Assembly: GCF_009728735.1 (NCBI RefSeq)
Contig: NZ_CP024636.1
Location: 3,664,931-3,728,930 of the forward strand
Source: Pantoea phytobeneficialis
GTDB lineage: Bacteria; Pseudomonadota; Gammaproteobacteria; Enterobacterales; Enterobacteriaceae
Length of the DNA stretch: 64,000 nt
Direction of reading: 5' to 3'
Shown here: positions 1-8,016 of the stretch, piece by piece
Layout of the letters: every line of letters starts with the position of its first letter
Numbering within the stretch: position 1 is the stretch's first letter
Position numbers and translations under genes: made by a program
The notes under the pieces: generated by a model
The model's database searches: none
What the model was told of the DNA's origin: nothing
What the model saw: only the letters and a program-made list of their open reading frames with translations

Positions 1-67
1 TCCCGTTGCCGGGCAACAGGCAGAGGTCGAGTTTGTTTTTACTGACATCAATACCGAGATAAATCAT
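1..67 (-). CDS. IS110-family transposase, N-terminal fragment (cut by window edge)
   Basis: Reading the minus strand from ATG at 67-65 gives MIYLGIDVSKNKLDLCLLPG and then leaves the window. The GIDVSK motif near the N-terminus, with its first catalytic Asp, is the hallmark of the DEDD (RuvC-like) domain of IS110/IS1111 transposases, which recombine DNA under the guidance of a bridge RNA. A Shine-Dalgarno sequence GGGAG lies just upstream (AAAGGGAGCTGTCTT before the ATG). Only 22 residues are visible, so the subgroup (IS110 versus IS1111) rests on the non-coding RNA lying upstream of the gene, as in IS621. The fragment ends because of the window, so nothing here suggests that the gene is broken. 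Confidence 0.8.
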   Translation of the reverse strand, partial: MIYLGIDVSKNKLDLCLLPGNG

Positions 68-69
68 AA

Positions 70-265
70 GACAGCTCCCTTTCACATGAACCATCACGCC
101 ATCTTGCCTTGTACATACGAAGTCAGAGCTTCTGGTTACCGTTCAGAGTAGATGCTGGCGTGAAAGGAGAAACGGAGGGCTTTAAGCTACGGCACAAGAT
201 CGGGTCTTAAGCGGCGCGACAAGCTGCCTCCGTTTCGTGTAACGGGTAGCTAACCAGTTACAACT
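70..265 (-). ncRNA. IS110 bridge RNA with target- and donor-binding loops
   Basis: Read on the minus strand, three structures follow in the order known for IS621 bridge RNA. First is a 5' stem-loop (239-261, GTAAC/GTTAC plus GGT/ACC). Second is a target-binding loop closed by a perfect 10-bp stem (227-236 with 169-178). Third is a donor-binding loop closed by a 7-bp stem (157-163 with 94-100). In the target loop, minus-strand TCGCGCCGCT (219-210) is identical to the REP flank at 285-276, and GCCGTAG (193-187) is complementary to CTACGG, the continuation of that REP in intact copies. In the donor loop, TACAAG (113-108) is complementary to CTTGTA at the element's own end (277-272). The structure and guide matches are seen directly. 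The RNA ends and expression are inferred. Confidence 0.7.
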
Positions 266-275
266 TCAAGATACA

Positions 276-342
276 AGCGGCGCGATTTATCGCGCAGGTA
301 TTACCGATAGCGTTAAAGGCGTGCGATGAATCGCACCGCTAC
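276..342. repeat. REP palindrome pair interrupted by the IS110 element
   Basis: A REP unit (AGCGGCGCGATTTATCGCGC) faces an inverted partner that ends CGCACCGCTAC at 342. The intact copies at 24338 and 57026 begin GTAG; here the GT is missing because the IS110 element joins inside that tetranucleotide, after the AG/CT core. The inverted unit supplies the TAG stop codon of chaA (341-339, minus strand). GTAG plus a hairpin is the form recognised by RAYT (TnpA-REP) transposases. Confidence 0.8.
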
Positions 343-1430
343 AGCATAATCGTCATCAAATAGCCGACAAACAACGCCAGGTGCGCCGCGCCATTCAACA
401 CATTGGTTCGTCCGGTGGAAAATGAAATATGGCACAGGATCAGCACCGCACTCATCACCACCATATGCGGTGGTTCCAGACCGAACACCAGTTGCTGCCC
501 GGTCAGCGTGGCTATAATGGTTACCGCCGGTACGGTCAGTGAAATGGTGGCCAGTACTGAACCGAAAAACAGGTTCATCGCACGCTGCACCTGGTTCATC
601 AGCACCGCTTTAATCGCCCCCAGTCCTTCCGGTGACAGGATCAGCAATGCCACAAGAAAGCCAGTAAACTGCTGCGGTGCGTTTAATTCGGTTAACAGAT
701 GCTCCAGCGTGTTGGCATTCATCTTGGTTACACTGATAACCGCAATCAGATGCACAATCAGCCAGGCGGTATGCCATAACGAGCTGTGCGCTGAAGGTTT
801 TCCGTGGTGCGGGTCGCCATCATCGCTCTCATCCTCGTGTTCGTAGACAAACAGGTTTTGATGCGTTTTGGTCTGAATCAACAGAAACACGCCGTACATT
901 GCGGCAGAAATCGCCGCAATCAGCAAAGCCTGTGCAGTTGAAAAATTGCCGCCGGGCAACGCATTCGGGAACACCAGCACCAGGATGGCGAGTGGGAAAA
1001 TGGCGATCAGATATTGCTTCACCCCCACCAGATTGACGTATTGCGTTGCGAATTTGCGTCCACCCAGCAGCAGGGCAAATCCCACCAGCCCGGCGGTAAC
1101 AATCATAATGATCGAATACAGGGTATCGCGCATCAATGCGGGAGCGGCGTCGCCGGTTGCCATCAGCGCCGATATCAGGCTGACCTCAAGGATCACCACG
1201 GAAAGGCTGAGTATCAGCGAACCATAAGGCTCACCCAGTCGGTGCGCCAGCACATCGGCATGGCGTACCACGCTGAACGCACTACTCAGAATGGCCACCA
1301 GGGCCAGCAAATTAATGCCAATCACCACTGGCAGGCTGGTTTGTGCACCAAAAAAACTCAGTACGCCCAGTGCGACGATGGGGAAAATCAGGGAATATTC
1401 AGTGTGACGGGTTTTCTCATGTACAGCCAT
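339..1430 (-). CDS. chaA: Sodium-potassium-calcium/proton antiporter ChaA
   Basis: A 363-residue, almost wholly hydrophobic inner-membrane protein of the CaCA superfamily, the same length as E. coli ChaA (about 366). It exchanges Ca2+, Na+ or K+ for protons. Two related halves carry the conserved acidic membrane motifs: LSLSVVILEVSLI near residues 75-90 and ALLILSPEGLGAIKAV near 260-275. Between them lies an acidic, His-containing cytoplasmic loop (EHEDESDDGDPHHG, about 196-210). The start has a good ribosome site (GGAGAGG). It is divergent from chaB/chaC. Its stop codon TAG lies in the GTAG foot of a REP palindrome, so the extreme C-terminus has probably been shaped by REP insertion. Confidence 0.93.
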   Translation of the reverse strand: MAVHEKTRHTEYSLIFPIVALGVLSFFGAQTSLPVVIGINLLALVAILSSAFSVVRHADVLAHRLGEPYGSLILSLSVVILEVSLISALMATGDAAPALMRDTLYSIIMIVTAGLVGFALLLGGRKFATQYVNLVGVKQYLIAIFPLAILVLVFPNALPGGNFSTAQALLIAAISAAMYGVFLLIQTKTHQNLFVYEHEDESDDGDPHHGKPSAHSSLWHTAWLIVHLIAVISVTKMNANTLEHLLTELNAPQQFTGFLVALLILSPEGLGAIKAVLMNQVQRAMNLFFGSVLATISLTVPAVTIIATLTGQQLVFGLEPPHMVVMSAVLILCHISFSTGRTNVLNGAAHLALFVGYLMTIML

Positions 1431-1797
1431 TCGCCATCCTCTCCGAAAAAAAGAATAAAATCAGGCAGTCAGTGCCTGATAAATATACTTACTTTTACAG
1501 CGTTGCGCAGTGTAACTTTTCATCACGTTCGGTGCCGGGTTTTTACGATTATTTACTTTAGAAGAAAAAATAAATCTCATCACTAAAAAATCCGGTTATT
1601 TCTCTTCATTTCATTATTTTCATTACGTTAATCATTGCTGATTCTCATCTTAATCTGGATATATGGCGTTTTTTTTACGTTTTGGTTTGAGTAAATGCTG
1701 GTTATGAACTTTTAATTCCTTTAACGCGATAAAAGTGATGATTTGCGTTTTTTACTATCTGTTCCAGACTTACCCTGTGGTTAGAAAAGGAGGATTT
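1431..1797. other. chaA/chaB divergent intergenic region
   Basis: A 367-base AT-rich spacer that must carry the promoters of both genes. The only clear structure is a perfect 8-bp inverted repeat ATCAGGCA/TGCCTGAT (1460-1467 and 1473-1480, 5-base loop), about 30 bases upstream of the chaA start, which could be a leader hairpin or an operator. I saw no convincing binding site for a named regulator and no further gene. Confidence 0.5.
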
Positions 1798-2028
1798 ATG
1801 CCTTACTCATCAACACATGAACTACCTGACAGTGTACGCCACGTACTACCGGCGCATGCGCAAAAAATCTACCAGAAAGCATTTAACAGCGCCTGGGATG
1901 AATACCGTGATGAGGATGATCGCTTCGGTAACGACTCGCGCGAAAAAGTGGCCCACAAAGTTGCCTGGGCTGCGGTCAAAAAAGATTATCAAAAAGGCGA
2001 CGATAACAAGTGGCACCCTAAACACTGA
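1798..2028 (+). CDS. chaB: ChaB family protein (putative regulator of ChaA)
   Basis: A 76-residue soluble protein, the usual ChaB size. It starts MPYSSTHELPDSVRHVLPAHAQKIYQ, the typical ChaB opening, and continues into a helical, basic and acidic rich region (DEYRDEDDRFGND, then a Lys-rich end). The start at 1798 follows the strong ribosome site AGGAGG; a longer frame beginning at 1735 lacks one. ChaB is genetically linked to the ChaA cation antiporter and is proposed to regulate it, but its biochemical role is not settled. It is followed by chaC after about 240 bases. Confidence 0.92.
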   Translation: MPYSSTHELPDSVRHVLPAHAQKIYQKAFNSAWDEYRDEDDRFGNDSREKVAHKVAWAAVKKDYQKGDDNKWHPKH

Positions 2029-2033
2029 TCCCT

Positions 2034-2052
2034 GCGGGCCATTGCGGCCCGC
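2034..2052 (+). terminator. Hairpin after chaB
   Basis: A perfect 7-bp GC-rich stem GCGGGCC/GGCCCGC with a 5-base loop starts six bases after the chaB stop codon. No U-run follows, so it may attenuate transcription or stabilise the mRNA instead of terminating fully. Confidence 0.45.
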
Positions 2053-2265
2053 TTCACACTTCCTGTCTCCCCCGGTCAAGTTTCATGCCAGGCAGCCGAT
2101 GCGATTTACGGGCAATTTACCCTTTGTGATCGGCATCAACCTTGAAAAAATTGTGACAAATGCATTAATGTCTTCTGATAAGGCGGTGCATCAGCATCCG
2201 CTGTGACGAAATCAGTATCTCAGGAGCTAAACCGACAGGATGTCAGGGCAGTTGAGGAGGTCGCA

Positions 2266-2943
2266 TTGCTAACCCGGGAATTCTTATTAAAAGCAGATTG
2301 TAAAACCTCATTCGGTGATATCGAAGAGACGTTGCTGTGGAGTTGCGAACAGCGAGCTGCTTCGCTTGCCGCCACGCTTGCCTGCCGTCCTGACCACAGT
2401 CCGGTATGGATTTTTGGTTATGGCTCGCTGATGTGGAACCCGGTGTTTGAGGCGGAAGAAGTCGCTTCTGGTCAACTTGATGGCTGGCACCGGGCATTCT
2501 GCCTGCGGTTAATTGCCGGGCGTGGAACGGCAACGCATCCCGGACGTATGCTCGCGTTGAAAGAGGGTGGCAGCACCAGCGGCCTGGCGTTTCGTCTGCC
2601 CGAAGTGCGTCTGCATGACGAGCTGGAATTGCTGTGGAAGCGGGAAATGATCACCGGTTGCTATCTGCCTACCTGGTGCGAACTGAAGCTGGATGATGAT
2701 CGCAGGGTGTCGGCGCTGGTATTTATCATGGACCCGCGTCATCCGTTGTTTGAAGCAGACTCCTGTCCGGGCACCATTGCGCCATTAATTGCCCAGGCCA
2801 GCGGTCCGCTGGGCACCAATGCGCAATATCTGTTCTCGCTGGAGCAGGAGCTGGCAAAACGCGGCATGCAGGAAGAGGGCCTGACGGTTCTGGCTACCCA
2901 GGTCAGAGCGCTGCAACAGTGCACAGCGCGGGTATCCTCTTAA
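2266..2943 (+). CDS. chaC: Glutathione-specific gamma-glutamylcyclotransferase ChaC
   Basis: ChaC cleaves glutathione to 5-oxoproline and Cys-Gly in the cytosol. The substrate-binding signature YGSLMWNP is present (about residues 53-60 from this start), as are the ChaC blocks WHRAFCLRLIAGRGT and WKREM, the latter carrying the catalytic Glu. The frame is open from a GTG at 2203, but a TTG at 2266 follows a near-ideal ribosome site, GAGGAGG (2254-2260), and gives the N-terminus LLTREFLLKADCK, which lines up with E. coli ChaC; I therefore prefer 2266 (225 residues). The stop overlaps the convergent kinase gene by four bases. Confidence 0.9.
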   Translation: MLTREFLLKADCKTSFGDIEETLLWSCEQRAASLAATLACRPDHSPVWIFGYGSLMWNPVFEAEEVASGQLDGWHRAFCLRLIAGRGTATHPGRMLALKEGGSTSGLAFRLPEVRLHDELELLWKREMITGCYLPTWCELKLDDDRRVSALVFIMDPRHPLFEADSCPGTIAPLIAQASGPLGTNAQYLFSLEQELAKRGMQEEGLTVLATQVRALQQCTARVSS

Positions 2944-4352
2944 TTACCGGGATTAATCAGCCAGGTGCCAGGTTTATCAATCGTCAGTGACTGACTGTGA
3001 ACCTGGTTACCGTTGTGCACTTCAATATGATACTGACCTGCCGCCAGACTCAATGACGCAAAGCCGTTACTGGCGGGTTTCACATTCTGCGCTTTACCAT
3101 TCACCACAATATTTTCCCCGTCCTGCAACCGCAGATAAAGGGTTGCCAACACCGGCGTACTGCTGGCAGATTTGCTGGCGTCAGCGGAGGCTGCGGCATT
3201 TGATGCGGCTATTTCTGGTTCAGCGCTGCGATGGTTGACCTTCCACACGGCAACGATCACCGCCAGAATAGCCACCGCAGCGACGGCCAGCAGACCGGGT
3301 GACAAAAGACGTACATTGCGCGGGGTGACCGGTTCAATAACCGCAGCCGCGTGGTTAACGGCCATTACCTGTGGTTCGGGTACGCTAATCGGTACTTCTG
3401 GCTCGATGGGCGTGTCGTTAAACGGGGTAATCTGGGTAACCAAGGCTTCCACATCGCTCACCGGCAGATCGATCAGGCTGGCAAACGCATCAATGGTCTG
3501 TGGCCGATCTGCTGGCTTCATCGCCAGCGCACAATCAATCGCATGCAGCAGTGGCAACGAATAACCTTCAGGTTTACGTTCAATCAGCGGCTGATAGTTG
3601 TCTTCAATGCAGCGTACTACGGAAACCGGGGGCGCATAGCCGGTGATCAGATTGTGCAACACCGCGCCCAGCGCATAGATATCCGTCCAGGGACCTTGTT
3701 CGCCTTCACCTTCTTCACTGTATTGCTCGATCGGTGCGAAGCCCGGCTTCAGCATGATTTCGGTTTCGTCGGAGAGATTACCAATCTCCTTGCGTGCGGA
3801 GCCGAAATCGAGCAGCACCGGCAGCTGATTTTCCTGAATCTGGATGTTGTCCAGGGAGATATCGCGATGCAGATAACCCGCCTGGTGAATGGTATTGATC
3901 GCGCCAAACAGCGGTGGTAACAGTCGGCGGATCCAGGCTTCATCGATGCTTTCCGGGCTGGTGACTTGCCACTCTTTAAGCGTCATCCCGCTGTAATAGA
4001 GCGTGCCCATATAGGCAGTGCCATTTTCTTCCCAAAAACGCAGAACGTGTAGCAGGCCAGGATGATTAAAGCGCGCCAGCAGGCGAGCCTCCTGAATAAA
4101 ACTGTTGCGACCGGCGTTGAACAATTTTTGAAAACGTTCGCCACGCAGTTCCAGCGACAGATCGGCAGCGCGCACCGCCAGCGACACCGGCATATATTCC
4201 TTAATGGCGATGGTTCGTTCCAGTTGATGATCCCAGGCGCGGTAGACAATGCCAAAACCACCGCCGCCAATCACATCTTTAATTTCGAACTCATTGAACC
4301 GGTAACCCGCAGGCAGGGCGTTAGGTATCTTTAGATTATCGTTTGCCGACAT
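2940..4352 (-). CDS. Membrane-anchored Ser/Thr protein kinase of the T6SS-like cluster (PpkA/StkA-like)
   Basis: A Hanks-type kinase of 470 residues from the start MSANDNLK; a frame opening 17 codons earlier lacks a good ribosome site. The order is: Gly loop GGGGFG (29-34), catalytic Lys51 in AIKEY, HRD at 162-164, DFG at 182-184 and an APIEQY activation-segment end. A single membrane helix (LLAVAAVAILAVIVAVW) follows near 355, then an exported C-terminal beta-rich segment resembling PEGA-type domains. All catalytic residues are present. In T6SS clusters PpkA phosphorylates the FHA protein and PppA reverses this; both partners are encoded just upstream. It is last in the operon. Its target here is unknown because the injection machine itself is absent. 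Confidence 0.87.
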   Translation of the reverse strand: MSANDNLKIPNALPAGYRFNEFEIKDVIGGGGFGIVYRAWDHQLERTIAIKEYMPVSLAVRAADLSLELRGERFQKLFNAGRNSFIQEARLLARFNHPGLLHVLRFWEENGTAYMGTLYYSGMTLKEWQVTSPESIDEAWIRRLLPPLFGAINTIHQAGYLHRDISLDNIQIQENQLPVLLDFGSARKEIGNLSDETEIMLKPGFAPIEQYSEEGEGEQGPWTDIYALGAVLHNLITGYAPPVSVVRCIEDNYQPLIERKPEGYSLPLLHAIDCALAMKPADRPQTIDAFASLIDLPVSDVEALVTQITPFNDTPIEPEVPISVPEPQVMAVNHAAAVIEPVTPRNVRLLSPGLLAVAAVAILAVIVAVWKVNHRSAEPEIAASNAAASADASKSASSTPVLATLYLRLQDGENIVVNGKAQNVKPASNGFASLSLAAGQYHIEVHNGNQVHSQSLTIDKPGTWLINPGN

Positions 4353-4412
4353 AGTGAACTCTCTGAACACGTCCTGTAGCCCGCCCGGGAAATACACGGG
4401 CAACGGCCGCTA

Positions 4413-5363
4413 TTAATTAATGTTACGCCAGGCACCAATGGCAGGATCCGCGAGATCCGCATGCAGGGTGTCAATCAGTAACACAGTCACTTTTTGCTGT
4501 GGCATAAACTGCGGCGACCAGACGCCACGTAAAGTTTCAACGCGTTTTTTAACCACATCGGCATCCTGTCCCGTGGTCTTGTCCATTTTGACCAACAGCG
4601 TTCCGTTAAAACGCCAGAGGTGCTGTTTGGCATCGAAGGGCAGCACCAGCCAGCTGTCGGCAGCATCCGGGCGCGTCACGATCATGCGTTGGTTATTGAC
4701 GGCGATCACCTGTAACGGTGGGCCGCTGACATTGAGATTGGCGATCGGATAACCCTGGTAAAAATTGACCGCCAACTGCTGCGGCTGGCCGTTGATCACC
4801 TGGGTCAGCTCGCTGCTGCCTTCCAGCCAACCTTCAGACGAGCAATGCTGCTGCGTCATTTCAGGGATAAACAGCGATGCGCCTTTATCATCCCACCAGG
4901 TGCGGAAATGACAGCCACCCGGCAAGGCAAATTGTTGCAGTGGGCTGCTGTCTGCCGGGCGTGATAAATCGAGAGGAGCAGCATTGTTGGCGCTGGCATT
5001 GGCGGTGGCATCATTCAGCACAATAGGCCGCCAGTTCTGTAATTTGGTGGCGCTGCCGTTAGCCAGCACGTTGCCATCTTTGTCGGTCATCTGCCAGGGA
5101 ATCACATCCAGTGTGCCGCACTGATTCGCCAGCAGCGTGCCGACACGCGGCAAAAAGCTGGTGAGCACGCTGGAGTCGGTGCCTTTGCCGGAGACAATAC
5201 GCAGCGGTAGTGTCTCTTTACACCAGTCGTTTGGGGCGTTACTTGCCACGTCATCGATATACACTTCCAGCGCGAGGCTCGGGGAGTACACCACCCGATA
5301 ATCTTCAGCCTGTGCATTCAGGGCCAGCAGCAGCGTCGCTAAGCCCGACAACCACAATTTCAT
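4413..5363 (-). CDS. Exported protein of unknown function in T6SS-like cluster
   Basis: A 316-residue protein beginning MKLWLSGLATLLLALNAQA, a clear Sec signal peptide with an AQA cleavage site. The start ATG at 5363 follows AAGGA; an upstream TTG frame is less likely. The mature part is beta-rich, with cysteines in WCKETL, NQCGTL, GGCHF and QQHCSSEGW that could form disulfides in the periplasm. I recognise no family. It sits between the phosphatase (15-base gap upstream) and the kinase, in the position where other T6SS clusters encode sensor partners of PpkA (such as TagQ/TagR), so a periplasmic input to the kinase is a plausible inference. Sequence similarity to those proteins is not evident. 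Confidence 0.75.
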   Translation of the reverse strand: MKLWLSGLATLLLALNAQAEDYRVVYSPSLALEVYIDDVASNAPNDWCKETLPLRIVSGKGTDSSVLTSFLPRVGTLLANQCGTLDVIPWQMTDKDGNVLANGSATKLQNWRPIVLNDATANASANNAAPLDLSRPADSSPLQQFALPGGCHFRTWWDDKGASLFIPEMTQQHCSSEGWLEGSSELTQVINGQPQQLAVNFYQGYPIANLNVSGPPLQVIAVNNQRMIVTRPDAADSWLVLPFDAKQHLWRFNGTLLVKMDKTTGQDADVVKKRVETLRGVWSPQFMPQQKVTVLLIDTLHADLADPAIGAWRNIN

Positions 5364-5377
5364 ATGAATCCTTGGAA

Positions 5378-6154
5378 TCAATAACGTGACGGCAGAAAAC
5401 GTGCCGCATCGGCCTGGGAATAAAGCAGCGTTGCTTCCTGTGGCTCACCAATCCAGATCGCCAGAGCACTCAGATTGTCGCTTTTTACGCTGCGGTTAAC
5501 GGCTTGTTCCATCAATGCCAGCCACTCTTCGCAGGCATTGACCATGCGCAGGGCCTGTTCCATTTCGTCAGTCGTCAGGTTGAGCCAGAATCCGTCGGTA
5601 CAGACCAGAAAGGCATCGCCATCTTCCAGCGCAATTACCTCGCTAAAAGTGGCCGGACGCGCCGGTTCAACGCCGAGCGCATTATAGAGTAAATTACTGT
5701 TAATGCCGGTATTTTCATAGCCAGCCTCACGCAATTGTTGGGCCAGACTATGATCGCGTGTTACCTGAAAAAGAGAACCGTGGCGAAAGTGATAAACCCG
5801 GCTATCACCAGCGTGCGCCCACCATGCCCGTTGTTTTTCCCGATCAATAAATAGCGCGGCCAGCGTGGTGCTCATGCGGGAAAAATTCGGATTCTTTCCC
5901 TGTTCCTCCAGCAGCACGCGCTGGCAAAGTTTGATTGCCTCGGCAGTCACCGCTGGTGTGAAGGCCGCATCTTGTTGTACTGCGTCGAGCAGGGTATCAC
6001 GTACCAGTTGTGCCGCCCGATCTCCGCCCGGCAGTCCCGCCACGCCATCACACACCACAAAACAAGCCTTGCGATCGTCCAGTTGCGCACCGGTACGATC
6101 CTGATTTTCATCGCGCATACCTTGCTGGCAGCGGCTGGCAAACATCATCTTCAT
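5378..6154 (-). CDS. PP2C-type protein phosphatase (T6SS PppA-like)
   Basis: A soluble 258-residue PPM/PP2C phosphatase. Metal-binding and catalytic blocks are in order: RDENQD near residue 14, CDGVAGLPGGDRAA near 34-47, WAHAGDSRVY near 115, TRDHS near 132, VCTDGFW near 183 and SDNLSALAIW near 223. It would remove phosphate from threonine residues modified by the neighbouring kinase. Its ATG overlaps the stop of the FHA gene by four bases, so the two are translationally coupled, matching a kinase/phosphatase/FHA switch. Confidence 0.88.
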   Translation of the reverse strand: MKMMFASRCQQGMRDENQDRTGAQLDDRKACFVVCDGVAGLPGGDRAAQLVRDTLLDAVQQDAAFTPAVTAEAIKLCQRVLLEEQGKNPNFSRMSTTLAALFIDREKQRAWWAHAGDSRVYHFRHGSLFQVTRDHSLAQQLREAGYENTGINSNLLYNALGVEPARPATFSEVIALEDGDAFLVCTDGFWLNLTTDEMEQALRMVNACEEWLALMEQAVNRSVKSDNLSALAIWIGEPQEATLLYSQADAARFLPSRY

Positions 6155-7269
6155 GAGTCTTCCGTCCGCGTCTGTGAATCTTTGTACTGGTTAACTTCCA
6201 TATCGTAGGCGTGCAGAAAGGCTTCACCGAACAGGGTGTGGAAGTCATCCTCAATCTCGCCAGCTGTGCGTTGATAATGACGGGAAAAATGGTCCCATAG
6301 CGCGGCCTTACGTGTATTCGCAAACGGCATTTTTGGCATGACGCCATCTTGTCGTGCCTGATCTTCCAGCCGCTGGGGATTGAATGATTGCAGCATCGCC
6401 GCGATGATGGCGCGAATACCGGCAATCATCCCTAATTGATGGGCCTGTAAATCCACCAGGGCATCACGCACGGCAGTTTCTGGCGGCATAAAGCCCGGCA
6501 TCTGGCTTTGGTACATCTGCATCAGCACCGTTTTGCCAGAAGGAAGGATTTTGAAGGGGTTATTGGCCTCGTTGAGGATCATCGTCATATCGGCTTTGAC
6601 ACCGCGTTTCAGAATCGATCGCGAGGAGAGAAGCGCGACTGTGCCCTGCGAAAACAGACTCAGCATCCGTCCGGTGATGCGCATCTGTTCTTCGTTCATG
6701 GGCGTTTGATGGCCGTTGTTCAGCCCCATTCCTTCCAGCAACGCGATAATCAGCTTATCCTGGTCCGTACCGGGCAGCACCGTGGGCAGGGCGGGTGAAC
6801 TCTCCTGTGGGTCGATCGCCAGGCGTGCATCATTATGACGTTCAGGGCGCGGCGCTGCGGGTTCAGGGATGACATGCTGGATGCTCTCCAGCATGCCAAG
6901 CGGGTCACTTTCTGCCGGGGAAAAAAACGCCAGTGGATCGTCTTTTTGCGCCGTGGTGCGTGCCGGGTCGCGTACCTCGAGCCCGTATTCTCCAATCGTT
7001 AACGCATCACCATGTTGCAATGACGCTTGCGCACCGCGTGGCAATGGCACGCCATTCAGCACCACGGAGGTGACGCTGCCCTGGTTGGTCAAACGGCATT
7101 CGCCTTCGGGCGACAGATGTACCAGTGCCTGTAGGCGAGAAATGGCTCGCGATTCATCCGGCAGCACCAGATCATTATCCTGACTACGGCCGATGGTGCC
7201 GCCTGGCGGCTTGAAGGCCACCGTTTTTGCCGGCACATCCGTATTGCACTGCACAATGGTAAATTCCAT
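6151..7269 (-). CDS. FHA-domain protein of T6SS-like cluster (TagH/Fha-like)
   Basis: A 372-residue protein with an N-terminal forkhead-associated domain (about residues 20-95), recognisable by GGTIGRSQDNDLVLPDES and the later LTNQGSVTSVVLNG. The central region is proline- and acid-rich, followed by the T6SS type VI FHA C-terminal domain (about 165-360; DKLIIALLEGMGLN, SRSILKRGVKADMT, NPFKILPSGKTVL, FEAFL-like end). FHA domains bind phosphothreonine; in T6SS the Fha protein is phosphorylated by PpkA and triggers assembly. It overlaps the phosphatase gene by four bases. With no sheath or baseplate genes nearby, its downstream partner is unclear. Confidence 0.87.
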   Translation of the reverse strand: MEFTIVQCNTDVPAKTVAFKPPGGTIGRSQDNDLVLPDESRAISRLQALVHLSPEGECRLTNQGSVTSVVLNGVPLPRGAQASLQHGDALTIGEYGLEVRDPARTTAQKDDPLAFFSPAESDPLGMLESIQHVIPEPAAPRPERHNDARLAIDPQESSPALPTVLPGTDQDKLIIALLEGMGLNNGHQTPMNEEQMRITGRMLSLFSQGTVALLSSRSILKRGVKADMTMILNEANNPFKILPSGKTVLMQMYQSQMPGFMPPETAVRDALVDLQAHQLGMIAGIRAIIAAMLQSFNPQRLEDQARQDGVMPKMPFANTRKAALWDHFSRHYQRTAGEIEDDFHTLFGEAFLHAYDMEVNQYKDSQTRTEDS

Positions 7270-7304
7270 GAGTCTTCCCGTTTACAGAGGGCAAACGTCG
7301 CGGT

Positions 7305-8003
7305 CTATTCGAACATGGGCGGATAGAGGCCGTTACGTCCCGGCTGCGCACCTGACGCCGGGTTAAACAATAATGCAAAAAGCTGCGCGGTGAGCGGGCC
7401 ACTGTGTTTATGTGTGGCGTGTGCAAAACCGTCACTGCGGTTACTCCACCAGTAGCTGATATGCTCGTGGGGATCAAAATGGTCGGCCACTTCACGCCAG
7501 CTTAACGAGCTGGGCAGGTCAGCGAAGCCGATCACGTCCATGATGTCGGTACGACGTTTTTCCGGGACCAGCAACGGTGACATCTGTTGTATAGCCAGTT
7601 CCAGCATGTCTGCGGTCTGGGCATCCCGCACTGCACGCAACAACGTCATCCCCAGTTCCTGATACCAGTCGCCAGAGAGCGCCAGTTGCGCAGGATGCCA
7701 CTGGCTCACGGGAAAACTGCGCAACGCCAGCAACGGCCAGGCGCGCCCGACACGGTCACAGGAGGGCAGCAGGCAACCCATTTGTACCTGGGGGCGCAAC
7801 GGTGAAATCGGTAAAACAAAATTCCACACCGGTGCCGCCAGAAAGTGCTGGGTCGTGGCATTCTCCTGCTGATGCCAATGCAGTAAACCTTGCTGAAACC
7901 AATGGCTCCAGGATGTCACGCTATTCTCACTGAGTCGCTGGCGCAGGAAATCACCGGTTGTCGGCAACTTCCCGTACCAGCCAGGGGCGGTATGTGTCGC
8001 CAT
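7305..8003 (-). CDS. tagF: TagF-like T6SS-associated protein (DUF2094)
   Basis: A protein of 232 residues beginning MATHTAPGWYGKLPTTGDFLRQRL, the characteristic TagF opening (GWYGKLP..GDF). The central WNFVLPI and DRVGRAWPLLAL motifs also fit. Two adjacent ATGs (8006 and 8003) follow GGTGAGG; the second has the better spacing. In Pseudomonas TagF represses T6SS post-translationally and in some clusters is fused to PppA. Here it stands alone, just after tssM and 35 bases before the FHA gene, and is probably part of the same phospho-signalling switch. Confidence 0.85.
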   Translation of the reverse strand: MATHTAPGWYGKLPTTGDFLRQRLSENSVTSWSHWFQQGLLHWHQQENATTQHFLAAPVWNFVLPISPLRPQVQMGCLLPSCDRVGRAWPLLALRSFPVSQWHPAQLALSGDWYQELGMTLLRAVRDAQTADMLELAIQQMSPLLVPEKRRTDIMDVIGFADLPSSLSWREVADHFDPHEHISYWWSNRSDGFAHATHKHSGPLTAQLFALLFNPASGAQPGRNGLYPPMFE

Positions 8004-8016
8004 CATTACCTCACCA

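Larger units (their letters stand above)
1..277 (-). mobile_element. IS110-family insertion sequence, left end (continues beyond window start)
   Basis: The stretch holds the first codons of an IS110-type transposase on the minus strand, about 200 bases of structured non-coding DNA upstream of it, and an abrupt junction with a REP palindrome. The junction falls on the dinucleotide CT (minus strand, positions 277-276), which fits the core at which IS110 elements recombine without target duplication. The rest of the transposase and the other end lie outside the window. IS110 relatives that insert into REP sequences are known. The exact end is inferred from where similarity to the other REP copies stops. 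Confidence 0.8.

Noticed and set aside
403..1586. Several open frames on the plus strand opposite chaA (93-190 codons)
   Set aside because: They lie antisense to a well-recognised gene, lack ribosome sites and have low-complexity translations typical of shadow frames.
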